From positions 1 to 64,000 of the forward strand of contig NZ_UUOC01000052.1 in the NCBI RefSeq assembly GCF_900590755.1: a stretch of 64,000 bases of DNA, written 5' to 3'. The DNA comes from Pseudomonas viridiflava. Lineage in GTDB: Bacteria; Pseudomonadota; Gammaproteobacteria; Pseudomonadales; Pseudomonadaceae. A program made the translations under genes and the position numbers. Numbering within the stretch: the stretch's first letter is position 1; the number at the start of each line of letters is the position of its first letter. Shown in pieces: positions 1 to 8,101 of the stretch. Below the pieces are notes generated by a model. The model was not told where the DNA came from. It made no database searches and saw only the letters and a program-made list of their open reading frames with translations.

Positions 1-10
1 GTTAAAGAGC
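1..10 (-). promoter_or_regulatory. rRNA leader boxA antitermination element
   Basis: On the minus strand this reads GCTCTTTAAC, the boxA core bound by NusB/NusE in rRNA antitermination. It lies about 30 bases downstream of the likely start point of promoter P1. The rRNA genes themselves must lie beyond the left edge, transcribed leftwards. The assignment is from the motif plus the promoters behind it. Confidence 0.8.
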
Positions 11-45
11 GGTTGGTTGATTCTTTCGTCTCAACCGAGGCGCGC

Positions 46-73
46 ATTCTACAGCAGCCTCTGTATCTGTCAA
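46..73 (-). promoter_or_regulatory. rRNA operon promoter P1 (proximal)
   Basis: Minus strand: -35 TTGACA (68-73), 16-base spacer, -10 TAGAAT (46-51), then a GC-rich discriminator GCGCGCC. An A/T-rich stretch follows upstream at about 74-100, in the position of an UP element. A GC-rich discriminator is typical of stable-RNA promoters under growth-rate and ppGpp control (known for the class, inferred here). Confidence 0.85.
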
Positions 74-164
74 GCGGTTATTTTAAGAAGTTTTCCAAGT
101 TTCCTTATCAACTTCAACCACTTGCGCTTCGATCAACATCACGTTGCTCGTTAGCGGGAGGCGA

Positions 165-192
165 ATTCTACAGCGTTACAACCTGCTGTCAA
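165..192 (-). promoter_or_regulatory. rRNA operon promoter P2 (middle)
   Basis: Minus strand: -35 TTGACA (187-192), 16-base spacer, -10 TAGAAT (165-170). Both hexamers and the spacing repeat those of P1, 119 bases further upstream. Confidence 0.8.
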
Positions 193-310
193 CTACCTTT
201 TTTCACCGCTTTCGATCAACTTCATCGAAGCCTCTTCTTCGCTAACCTAATCGTCCAACTCATTGATTATCAAGGAGTTTTTCGTTCTGTCTGCGCCAGA
301 AGAGGTGCGA

Positions 311-338
311 ATTATAGAGAGATTCAGAGGGCCGTCAA
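311..338 (-). promoter_or_regulatory. rRNA operon promoter P3 (distal)
   Basis: Minus strand: -35 TTGACG (333-338), 16-base spacer, -10 TATAAT (311-316). It is the third near-consensus promoter in a row, all with the same spacer length. The stretch 1-411 holds no convincing protein gene; this promoter array accounts for it. Confidence 0.75.
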
Positions 339-411
339 CCCCTTATTTCAGCTTTTGCGCAAATAGCCCAAATCGTCCGTTTCTTCTATATAGAAGCTAT
401 ATAGGGAAGCG

Positions 412-1632
412 TTACAGCACACCCGCCTCACGCAGCCCAGCGATATCCGCAGCATGAAGGCCAAGCAGCGTCTCAAGGACCATATCGGTGTGCTCGCCTA
501 ATAAAGGAGGTGCGCTTCGATACTCGACCGGCGTTTCAGACAATCGAATAGGGCTGGCGACCTGCGGGACACTGCCGCCCAGTGCATGGGGCAGACTGAG
601 CGCTAAACCCCGCGCTTGAACCTGGGGATCAGCGAAGACCTGCGCCAGATCGTTAATAGGCCCACAAGGTACGCCCGCACGCTCCAACTCAGAGACCCAC
701 TGCGCAGTCGTCTTGAAGACCGTCGCCTGACGTATCAACGGAATCAGCTCAGCACGATGAGCCACGCGTAGCTTATTAGTAAGAAAGCGCGGATCGTCCG
801 CCCACTGCGACTGACCGGCAACCTCGGCGAACTTGCGGAACTGACCGTCGTTACCCACCGTCAGGATGAAGTCCCCATCGGCCGTTGGAAAATCCTGATA
901 CGGCACGATATTCGGATGCGCATTACCCAACCGCACAGGAGCAACGCCTGTGGTGAGGTAGTTCAACGCCTGGTTAGCCAGACACGCCACCTGGACATCG
1001 AGCAAAGCCATATCGATATGCTGCCCCTGCCCGCCCTGTTCCCGATGCGCCAACGCCGCGAGGATGGCAGTGCTTGAATAGACACCTGTCAGCACATCAG
1101 TCAGCGCGACACCTACCTTCACCGGACCAGCCCCCTCAGCGCTCTCTTCGCGCCCGGTCAGGCTCATCAAGCCGCCCAAGCCCTGAATCATGAAGTCGTA
1201 GCCTGCACGACGGGAATACGGACCTGTTTGGCCAAAGCCTGTAATAGAGCAGTAAATCAGCCTTGGGTTGATCGCCCTTAGGGATGCGTAGTCCAGCCCA
1301 TAAGCCGCAAGACCACCCGCCTTGAAGTTTTCGATCAGGATGTCGGACTTCGCAGCCAGCTCCCGAACCAGCTTCTGCCCCTCAGGCAAAGTGAAGTCGA
1401 TAGTAACCGACTGCTTGTTCCGATTCGCAGACAGGTAGTACGCAGCCTCACTGGTGTTCTCACCCTGCGGATCCCTGAGGAAAGGCGGCCCCCATGCACG
1501 AGTGTCATCGCCCTTCCCCGGCCGCTCTACCTTGATCACTTCTGCCCCTAGATCCGCCAGAATCTGCCCCGCCCAAGGCCCAGCCAAGACACGCGACAAA
1601 TCCAATACCCGGATATGCGAAAGCGCCCCCAT
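412..1632 (-). CDS. gcoT: CaiB/BaiF-family CoA-transferase, probable glutarate CoA-transferase
   Basis: A 406-residue class III CoA-transferase, complete from the N-terminal VLDLSRVLAGPWAGQ segment through DLGAEVIKVE and NRNKQSVTIDF. Class III enzymes move CoA between acids through an aspartyl-CoA thioester. It lies 11 bases downstream of gcdH on the same strand with a strong AAGGAG before its ATG, so the two form an operon. In Pseudomonas putida the same pair is described as gcoT-gcdH, activating glutarate with CoA from succinyl-CoA; the substrate here is inferred from that context. Family assignment is firm, the exact CoA donor less so. Confidence 0.88.
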   Translation of the reverse strand: MGALSHIRVLDLSRVLAGPWAGQILADLGAEVIKVERPGKGDDTRAWGPPFLRDPQGENTSEAAYYLSANRNKQSVTIDFTLPEGQKLVRELAAKSDILIENFKAGGLAAYGLDYASLRAINPRLIYCSITGFGQTGPYSRRAGYDFMIQGLGGLMSLTGREESAEGAGPVKVGVALTDVLTGVYSSTAILAALAHREQGGQGQHIDMALLDVQVACLANQALNYLTTGVAPVRLGNAHPNIVPYQDFPTADGDFILTVGNDGQFRKFAEVAGQSQWADDPRFLTNKLRVAHRAELIPLIRQATVFKTTAQWVSELERAGVPCGPINDLAQVFADPQVQARGLALSLPHALGGSVPQVASPIRLSETPVEYRSAPPLLGEHTDMVLETLLGLHAADIAGLREAGVL

Positions 1633-1643
1633 ATTCAGACTCC

Positions 1644-2825
1644 TTAATAGAAAGCCTGAATGCCGGTTTGCGCTCGCCCCAGAATCAGCGCATGAACGTC
1701 GTGAGTGCCTTCATAAGTGTTCACCACTTCAAGATTGACCAGATGCCGGGCGATGCCGAACTCATCAGAGATCCCGTTACCGCCGAGCATGTCGCGGGCC
1801 ATCCGGGCGATGTCCAGAGACTTGCCACAGGAGTTGCGCTTCATGATCGAAGTAATCTCCACTGCCGCAGTACCTTCATCCTTCATACGTCCGAGGCGCA
1901 GGCAGCCCTGCAGCGCCAGAGTAATTTCAGTCTGCATATCGGCAAGCTTCTTCTGGATCAACTGATTGGCCGCCAAAGGACGCCCGAACTGCTGGCGGTC
2001 CAAGGTGTATTGCCGTGCGGTATGCCAGCAAAACTCCGCCGCACCCAATGCCCCCCATGAGATGCCATAGCGCGCTGAATTGAGACAGGTAAACGGTCCC
2101 TTCAGACCGCGCACATCCGGGAAGATGTTCTCCTCAGGAACAAACACGTTATCCATGACGATTTCGCCCGTGATGGATGCACGCAGCCCGACCTTGCCAT
2201 GAATAGCCGGCGCACTAAGCCCCTCCCAACCTTTCTCCAGGACAAAACCACGAATGTCTCCAGCATCGTCCTTGCCCCAGACCACGAACACATCCGCAAT
2301 CGGGCTATTGGTGATCCACATCTTGCTGCCCGACAGCCTGTAGCCGCCTTCGACTTTCTTTGCACGAGTAATCATCGCACCCGGGTCAGAACCATGGTTC
2401 GGCTCCGTCAGACCAAAACAGCCGATCCATTCACCGGATGCCAGCTTGGGCAAGTACTTCTGTTTTTGTGCCTCGGTACCAAACTCATTGATCGGCACCA
2501 TGACCAGCGAGGACTGAACACTCATCATGGAGCGATAGCCGGAGTCGATACGCTCGACCTCCCGCGCAATCAGCCCGTAGCACACGTAGTTCAGGCCACT
2601 GCCGCCGTATTCTTCAGGGATGGTCGCGCCGAGCAGGCCGATTTCGCCCATTTCGCGAAAAATGGCCGGATCAGTCTGCTCATGGCGAAAGGCTTCAAGC
2701 ACCCTTGGAGCCAGCTTGTCCTGGGCAAACTGAGCCGCGCTGTCACGGACCATGCGCTCCTCTTCAGTGAGTTGTTGGTCCAACAGCAGCGGATCAATCC
2801 AGTTGAAGCTTGCCTTGCCAGCCAT
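1644..2825 (-). CDS. gcdH: glutaryl-CoA dehydrogenase
   Basis: A 393-residue acyl-CoA dehydrogenase that oxidises and decarboxylates glutaryl-CoA to crotonyl-CoA, using FAD and electron-transfer flavoprotein, in lysine and glutarate breakdown. The start [15 protein letters not shown] and the length match glutaryl-CoA dehydrogenases. The substrate-binding segment [14 protein letters not shown] and the C-terminal YEGTHDVH, which holds the catalytic glutamate, are both visible. A GAGGGTG ribosome site precedes the ATG. It is the first gene of the gcdH-gcoT operon and is divergent from gcdR. Confidence 0.95.
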   Translation of the reverse strand: MAGKASFNWIDPLLLDQQLTEEERMVRDSAAQFAQDKLAPRVLEAFRHEQTDPAIFREMGEIGLLGATIPEEYGGSGLNYVCYGLIAREVERIDSGYRSMMSVQSSLVMVPINEFGTEAQKQKYLPKLASGEWIGCFGLTEPNHGSDPGAMITRAKKVEGGYRLSGSKMWITNSPIADVFVVWGKDDAGDIRGFVLEKGWEGLSAPAIHGKVGLRASITGEIVMDNVFVPEENIFPDVRGLKGPFTCLNSARYGISWGALGAAEFCWHTARQYTLDRQQFGRPLAANQLIQKKLADMQTEITLALQGCLRLGRMKDEGTAAVEITSIMKRNSCGKSLDIARMARDMLGGNGISDEFGIARHLVNLEVVNTYEGTHDVHALILGRAQTGIQAFY

Positions 2826-2977
2826 GAGTCACCCTCGATCATTGAATACGTATGCGAAGATCCTAGACCCGGATCAACACACCCACAAACGATGAATCCG
2901 CACGCTGTTGTGCTAATTTCTCACTCCGAGATCAACCACAAGAACAATATTGGCTGTGATTAGTGAGGGCCGCGTAC

Positions 2978-3874
2978 ATGCGCCGTAAAATCCCCAGCAC
3001 TGCAGCATTAGTGAGTTTCGAAGCCGCAGCTCGTCACGAAAGCTTCACCAAGGCCGCCGATGAGCTTTCCCTCACCCAAAGCGCCATCTGCCGACAGATC
3101 GCCAGCCTGGAATCCTTCCTCGGTATAGAACTTTTCCGACGCTCCCGAAGGGGCGTGAAGCTGACAGAAGCAGGCTTGTCCTACAGCCGGCGCGTCGCGA
3201 CACAGCTGGACGCAGTAGAGCGCGATACACTTTCAGTGATGGGCAATCAGGGCGCCAACGCCATTGAGCTGGCCGTCGTGCCCACCTTTGGCACTCAGTG
3301 GCTACTGCCGCGCTTGAAAGACTTTCAAAAGCTGCAGCCTGAAGTCACGGTCAACCTCACCAACCGAACCCGCCCCTTCCTGTTTGCCGACACCGATTTC
3401 GACGCCGCCATCTACTTCGGCGATGCCGACTGGCCAGGCACCGAAGCCTACCGGCTGATGGGCGAAAACCCCGTGCCAGTCTGCAGCCCTGCTCTGCTGA
3501 ACGGCCAGAAAAACCTTGAGGCGACACAAATCGCTGAGTTACCACTACTCCAGCAAACCACACGCCCCTATGCCTGGCGACAATGGTTCAGCAGCCTGGA
3601 CATGTCCGTCGCCCGAGACATGACCGGCCCGCGCTACGAATTGTTCTCGATGCTCGCCCAAGCCGCCAGCCACGAAATGGGCATAGCGTTGATCCCACCC
3701 TTCCTGATCCAGCGCGAGCTGGCCGACCAACGCCTGGTAGTCGCCAACGCCCACGCACTCTCAAGCCCCAAGGCGTACCACCTGATGATTCCCGTGCGTA
3801 AAGTCGAGTCCGCGTCGTTGCGTGCGTTTCGGGATTGGCTTGTTAGGCAGGCCAAAGATTATGAAGACTTGTAG
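2978..3874 (+). CDS. gcdR: LysR-family regulator of glutarate catabolism
   Basis: A 298-residue LysR-type regulator of the GcvA-like branch. The helix-turn-helix is near residues 18-45 (SFTKAADELSLTQSAICRQI); the effector domain contains ELAVVPTFGTQWLLP and a C-terminal MGIALIPPFL. It is divergent from gcdH with about 150 bases between them, the arrangement in which GcdR of P. putida controls gcdH-gcoT in response to glutarate; the role is inferred from that position. I chose the ATG at 2978 over an upstream GTG at 2963 because GTGAGG lies at ribosome-site distance. Confidence 0.85.
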   Translation: MRRKIPSTAALVSFEAAARHESFTKAADELSLTQSAICRQIASLESFLGIELFRRSRRGVKLTEAGLSYSRRVATQLDAVERDTLSVMGNQGANAIELAVVPTFGTQWLLPRLKDFQKLQPEVTVNLTNRTRPFLFADTDFDAAIYFGDADWPGTEAYRLMGENPVPVCSPALLNGQKNLEATQIAELPLLQQTTRPYAWRQWFSSLDMSVARDMTGPRYELFSMLAQAASHEMGIALIPPFLIQRELADQRLVVANAHALSSPKAYHLMIPVRKVESASLRAFRDWLVRQAKDYEDL

Positions 3875-4181
3875 CCCCTGAAAATGCAGGTTTTGTGAAC
3901 TGGTTTACCTGACGCGTCCTAAGGATTGTAGGAAACGTCGCCAGCACACTGTGGAAACTTCCGAGAGTGACCCTGACGGGTAGAGTTACGGCTTGTCTTC
4001 ATTTACCCTCCAAAACTTCAACGGCAGGATGCATCTCACAAACGATGTTCCAAAGGTATGTGAAAAGGGATTTATCAGCGATGGCTGACGGCAACTGTTA
4101 CTGGTGGTCGGCGGAAGTTGTAAGTCTCGTTTCTTGATTGGTTTCGCAACAGAATTTTCTGTTCGCAGGTCTGGAGGAAAT
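3875..4181 (+). promoter_or_regulatory. T6SS upstream region with a 7+7 inverted repeat
   Basis: These 307 bases hold no credible gene and must contain the promoter for the tssB operon. I see no clear sigma-54 or sigma-70 promoter. An inverted repeat AACAGAA-TT-TTCTGTT lies at 4148-4163, just upstream of the GGAGG ribosome site (4172-4176); it could be an operator or a small leader hairpin. Confidence 0.4.
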
Positions 4182-4685
4182 ATGGCTTCAAATAGTTTTC
4201 AGAATGAAGTGCCCAAGGCACGAGTCAATATCAAGCTTGATTTGCACACTGGCGGCGCGCAAAAGAAAGTTGAGCTGCCTCTCAAGCTGATGGTTATGGG
4301 CGACTACAGCAACGGCAAAGAGTCGCGGCCGTTGTCTCAAAGAAGCAAGATCAATATTAATAAAAATAACTTTGACAACGTATTGGCTGAATTTTCGCCG
4401 AGCCTGAAGCTTGCAGTAGAAAACACGTTGGCTGGCGATAACTCCGACACTTCAGTCGAGCTAAATTTCCAAAGCATGAAGGATTTCGAGCCAGAGCAGA
4501 TAGCTCGGCAAATACCCGAAATGAGGGCTCTGCTCGCGATGCGTAATCTGCTGCGCGATCTGAAATCGAATCTGTTGGACAACGCAACCTTCCGCCAAGA
4601 GCTGGAGCGCATCCTAAGAGATGATGCCTTGAGCAATGAGTTACGCGCCGAACTGGCTGCTTTAGCTCCCCTGGAAAATCGTTAA
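4182..4685 (+). CDS. tssB: T6SS contractile sheath small subunit TssB (VipA)
   Basis: A 167-residue protein that pairs with TssC to build the contractile sheath in the cytoplasm. The TssB signature runs from VELPLKLMVMGDYSNG near residue 35 to the helical ARQIPEMRALLAMRNLL and a final ERIL segment. Length is normal. The start ATG at 4182 has GGAGG 5 bases upstream; an in-frame upstream extension to 4104 lacks one. It heads the locus and is itself undamaged, but its partner TssC is truncated, so a normal sheath is unlikely from this locus. Confidence 0.93.
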   Translation: MASNSFQNEVPKARVNIKLDLHTGGAQKKVELPLKLMVMGDYSNGKESRPLSQRSKININKNNFDNVLAEFSPSLKLAVENTLAGDNSDTSVELNFQSMKDFEPEQIARQIPEMRALLAMRNLLRDLKSNLLDNATFRQELERILRDDALSNELRAELAALAPLENR

Positions 4686-4718
4686 CTCAATTCGGTTCGT
4701 TTAAAAGGAAGTAGCCAC

Positions 4719-6137
4719 ATGTCCGCGAAACAGTCTTCCGCACAATCGGGCGGCGATACAGTACTGTCTGCAGAAAGCCAAAGTGTTTATGGCACTCTGT
4801 TCGAAAAAATCAACTTGAACCCCGTGACAACGCTCACTGGCATTGATGTATTTCAGACAGATGAAGCACTGGCCGACGCCTCGACTGACGAGCGTGTCAC
4901 TGCAGCAGTCAGTGTGTTTTTGAATCTGCTCAAACAGTCCTCGAAGAAAGTAGAGCGGCTGGATAAGACGTTGTTGGATACACACATCGCCTCTCTTGAT
5001 GAGCAAATCAGCCGTCAGCTCGACGCAATCATGCACCATGAGGATTTCCAGCGAGTTGAATCCATCTGGCGCGGCGTCAAGTCACTGATTGATCAGACCG
5101 ACTTCCGTCAAAACGTGCGAATCGAACTACTGGATGTTAGTAAAGAACATCTCATCCAAGACTTCGAAGATGCGCCGGAAATCGCCCAAAGCGGTTTATA
5201 TACGCACACCTACACCCAGGAATATGACACGCCGGGTGGCGAGCCTATCGCGGCGGCTATTTCCAACTACGAGTTCGACCGCAACCCTCAAGACATCGCC
5301 CTTCTGCGCAATATTTCGAAAGTGGCAGCGGCGGCGCACATGCCTTTCGTTGGTTCTGTGGGGCCTGCGTTCTTCGGCAAGGAGACGATGGAAGAAGTCG
5401 CAGCCATCAAGGACATCGCCAATTATTTCGACCGCGCTGAATACATCAAGTGGAAGTCCTTCCGCGACAGCGACGACTCTCGGTATATCGGTCTGACCAT
5501 GCCACGCGTGCTCGGCCGCCTGCCTTATCAGCCAATACTGGCTGACCTCAAGGCTTACCCCGCACGACATCCCGAGCAGGTCTATCTGGAGCTGGCCAAA
5601 CTGGCTGGCAGCCTGCTCACCTTTTCGCTGGAACACGACATCGACAAGATTCCAGCCTATCGCCACGATCAGCTGGAACAAGTTTTCCCGCCCTTATTGA
5701 GCATCATCTCCACGCTGCTTGAGGCCAGCTTGCCATCGCGGGTTATTGCCTTGGAACTGGAAGAGTCCGGAGCAAACCGCTGGAAGGTCAGCCTCAACGA
5801 TCCGCGCCTTTGTGAGCCTGATGGCGCTGACTTCTATCTGTCGGTGCGTTGCCGCATGCCGGCCGCTCAGCTACAGAGCCAGTTCCCACGACTGTGCAAA
5901 GCGGGTGCGCCGGATGATGTCGACAAACTGGTCAATGCCGCTCTTGACGGCATCCCCTTGCAGTCACTCAGCCACGTCCCGGCCGCAATCCCATTGCGAC
6001 TGGAGAACCAGTACTTCGCCATGGACCTCAGTCACGCCAAAGGCCAAGCCATGCTCGCCGCTGGAGCCTGTGCTTTTTATGTGCCAAGCACATTGACGGA
6101 CGTGAGGCTTGAACTGTTTGCGGTGCTACGCACATGA
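4719..6137 (+). pseudogene. tssC-tssK: in-frame chimera: TssC N-terminal part joined to TssK C-terminal part
   Basis: One 472-codon open frame made of two different T6SS genes. Residues 1 to about 268 are TssC sheath protein (FQRVESIWRGVKSLI, ISNYEFDR, MPRVLGRLPY). From about residue 270 the sequence becomes the C-terminal half of the baseplate protein TssK (HPEQVYLELAKLAGSLLTF, then KAGAPDDVDKLVNAAL, VPAAIPLRLENQYFA, FYVPSTL), ending at the normal TssK terminus. The switch is near 5521-5535. TssC is normally about 490 residues and TssK about 445, so the 3' half of one and the 5' half of the other are lost with whatever lay between. The stop overlaps the tssL start (ATGA), as tssK-tssL pairs often do. 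Whether the protein has any function is unknown. Confidence 0.88.
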
Positions 6138-6820
6138 GCCTGATCACAGCCAAAAACCCAAAATCCACACCTCTGAACATCGACTCGTTGTTGCAAGACA
6201 GCTATCTGCTGGTAGTAGAGCTGCGACAAGGCAGCTCGGTACGGGACAGCGGGGAGCTAGCGAATCTTTGCGCAAAGCAGATCAAATACGTCCGTAAGCA
6301 GCTGGAGAAAACAGGCTTGAGCCCGCGCAGCATCGACCATATCAGTCATGCCCAGTGCGCCTTGCTTGATGAAACGGTCCTGACTTGCGCTGCACCAGAC
6401 GCACGCGATAAATGGGCAGGCGAACCCTTGCAGGCCAAGTTCTTCAGTCGCCATCAGGCTGGCGAATTTCTTTACGAGGAAATGCGCGAAGTATTGCGTG
6501 AACCAGCACCTGATCTGCTTGTACTGACGGTATTTCAGCGAGTGCTGATGCTGGGCTTTCAAGGTCGTTATCGCGAAGCAAACGACCCGGAGCGCGCACA
6601 GTTGCTTGCTGCGCTGAATACGCATGTTGCACCGCTGAAGCTTACCCACACGCTACCGACAAAGTTGGAGTTCGGGCCCCGGATGGGCGCGTTGTTCTGG
6701 AGCCAATCACCACTGATCAATGCGCTTGCGGTCGGAACGCTGCTTGCCGGTTGCTGGTGGGGGCTGGACCAATTTTTAGGCCACATGATCGCCACGCTTA
6801 CGCCCGAGCTTCTGAAATGA
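6134..6820 (+). CDS. tssL: T6SS inner-membrane protein TssL (DotU/IcmH)
   Basis: A 228-residue DotU-type protein: a cytoplasmic helical domain (SYLLVVELRQGSSV, then AQCALLDETVL, KFFSRHQAGEFLYE, VFQRVLMLGFQGRYR) followed by one C-terminal membrane helix at about residues 193-217. TssL forms the membrane complex with TssM and TssJ and contacts TssK. Length and order are normal for the short form without a peptidoglycan-binding extension. It overlaps the TssK-derived stop by 4 bases and is overlapped at its own end by the next gene. No tssM is present in the window. Confidence 0.92.
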   Translation: MSLITAKNPKSTPLNIDSLLQDSYLLVVELRQGSSVRDSGELANLCAKQIKYVRKQLEKTGLSPRSIDHISHAQCALLDETVLTCAAPDARDKWAGEPLQAKFFSRHQAGEFLYEEMREVLREPAPDLLVLTVFQRVLMLGFQGRYREANDPERAQLLAALNTHVAPLKLTHTLPTKLEFGPRMGALFWSQSPLINALAVGTLLAGCWWGLDQFLGHMIATLTPELLK

Positions 6821-7477
6821 CGCTCAACCTCATGCGGAGTCTTTGGCTTTGGGCAGGCGCACTTACTCTGGCGCTGCTGGCTATCGTTCCGTTATCCACT
6901 GGGCTGCGCACGATCGCGGTGCTTGCTGTCGCATGCCTGGTGATTCTGGCGTGGATCAAGACGGGTCGATTGGCGGCGCGGCAGAGCGAAGCGCTGGTTA
7001 TGGCCGACGGCATGGCCTTGCCCTCGCAGGCTTACCGTCGACCGGTTGTCCTGGTCTGCGGCGATGGACTTATCGGTCTCTTCGGCGCAGTACCCGTCGA
7101 CCAATTGGCCGTCCGCGTGACAGAGCAGGGCTGCTACCTGCGAGTCCCTGAACTCGGTCAGCTGTCAGCATTGGCTGAAAGCCTACTGACTGCGCGCCCG
7201 GATTGGCGCGGGCAACTCAGCGTCATGTACGTCGTCAACTGCGCTGAACATTCCGATACAGAAGAACTCGCTAGCCGTGGGCGAAATTCCCGACAGCTGC
7301 TTTGCAGTTCAAGGCTTCGGCGCCAGCCAGCCTGTCGCCAGCAATGACACTGAGAACGGCCGCGCGGCGAATCGGCGCGTCGATATCCGTCTGGTTCCGG
7401 AAGTGGGGGCTTGCGTGCTTTCCACTGCGGAGTCGGGCAGAACCCCCCAGCCGCAAACCGCGGCAATCAATCAATGA
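6817..7477 (+). pseudogene. T6SS-associated OmpA-type protein with deleted middle and frameshift
   Basis: The 5' part (6817 to about 7260) encodes two membrane helices followed by a soluble segment with RRPVVLVCGDGLIGLFG and GQLSVMYVVN, the N-terminal architecture of OmpA-family proteins found in pseudomonad T6SS loci. Shortly after HSDTEEL the frame becomes nonsense and stops at 7347. In the other frame, 7277-7477 encodes an OmpA-type C-terminus (GEIPDSCFAVQGFGASQP, then NGRAANRRVDIRLVP). The central part is therefore missing and the halves are out of frame. The same C-terminal sequence, diverged, ends the gene at 15204-16397. The start overlaps tssL by 4 bases. Confidence 0.8.
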
Positions 7478-7492
7478 AAGAAGGAGCTTCAC

Positions 7493-7975
7493 ATGGCAAA
7501 TCCAGTTCACCTGTGGCTAAGAACTGAAGGTGGAAATACTTATATCGAGGGCTCCTCCACTGTCAGTAAGCGTGAGGGCAGCATTGAGGTGCTCGCCCTG
7601 GACCACACCGTGGAGATCCCAACCGACGCCCATACGGGCAAATTGACTGGGACACGAATTCACACTCCTTTCCGGTTCACCAAAGAGATCGATGTCAGTA
7701 CCCCTTACCTCTACAAAGCCGTGAGTAAAGGAGAGACGATCGACCGGGCAGAGTTTGACTGGTACCAGATCGAAAATGGTAATGAGGTCGTGTACTTCAA
7801 AACCCTCCTGGAGAAAGTCAAGGTAGTGAAAGTCGAGTCCAAGTTACATGACACCAAGGACCCGGCCAAAGCTCATTACAAACATATGGAAGAGGTGGAA
7901 CTGCGCTACGAGAAAATCACGTGGGAAATTGTAGATGGCGCTCACAAACACGCCGATGAGTGGAATGAGCGCTAA
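7493..7975 (+). CDS. hcp: Hcp, T6SS tube protein (TssD)
   Basis: A 160-residue Hcp protein, full length (MANPVHLWLRTEGGN, EVLALDHTVEIPTD, THTPFRFTKEIDVSTPYLY-type core and C-terminal EEVELRYEKITWEIVDG). Hcp hexamers form the inner tube expelled by the sheath and carry some effectors. An AGAAGGAG ribosome site precedes the ATG. It is undamaged and isolated between two eroded stretches, with a hairpin shortly after the stop. Confidence 0.95.
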   Translation: MANPVHLWLRTEGGNTYIEGSSTVSKREGSIEVLALDHTVEIPTDAHTGKLTGTRIHTPFRFTKEIDVSTPYLYKAVSKGETIDRAEFDWYQIENGNEVVYFKTLLEKVKVVKVESKLHDTKDPAKAHYKHMEEVELRYEKITWEIVDGAHKHADEWNER

Positions 7976-7997
7976 GCCATCCTGATGTCATAGGGCC

Positions 7998-8014
7998 GGC
8001 GGGTGTGCCCCGCC
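7998..8014 (+). terminator. GC-rich hairpin after hcp
   Basis: GGCGGG-TGTGC-CCCGCC forms a 6-bp stem just after hcp. It lacks a T-run, so it is more likely an mRNA-stabilising or partial-termination hairpin that lets hcp be made in excess over clpV. That role is inferred. Confidence 0.4.
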
Positions 8015-8101
8015 CGCTGGTCCTTCACCGCAAACCAGCCTAGATCGACGCAAACACCCGAATCAAGTACCGAGAAATCTAGAACAAGGACGCCCCCCTG
8101 C

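Noticed and set aside
13-366. A 117-codon frame across the first 400 bases
   Set aside because: The stretch is explained by rRNA promoters and leader on the other strand; the frame has no ribosome site or known domain.
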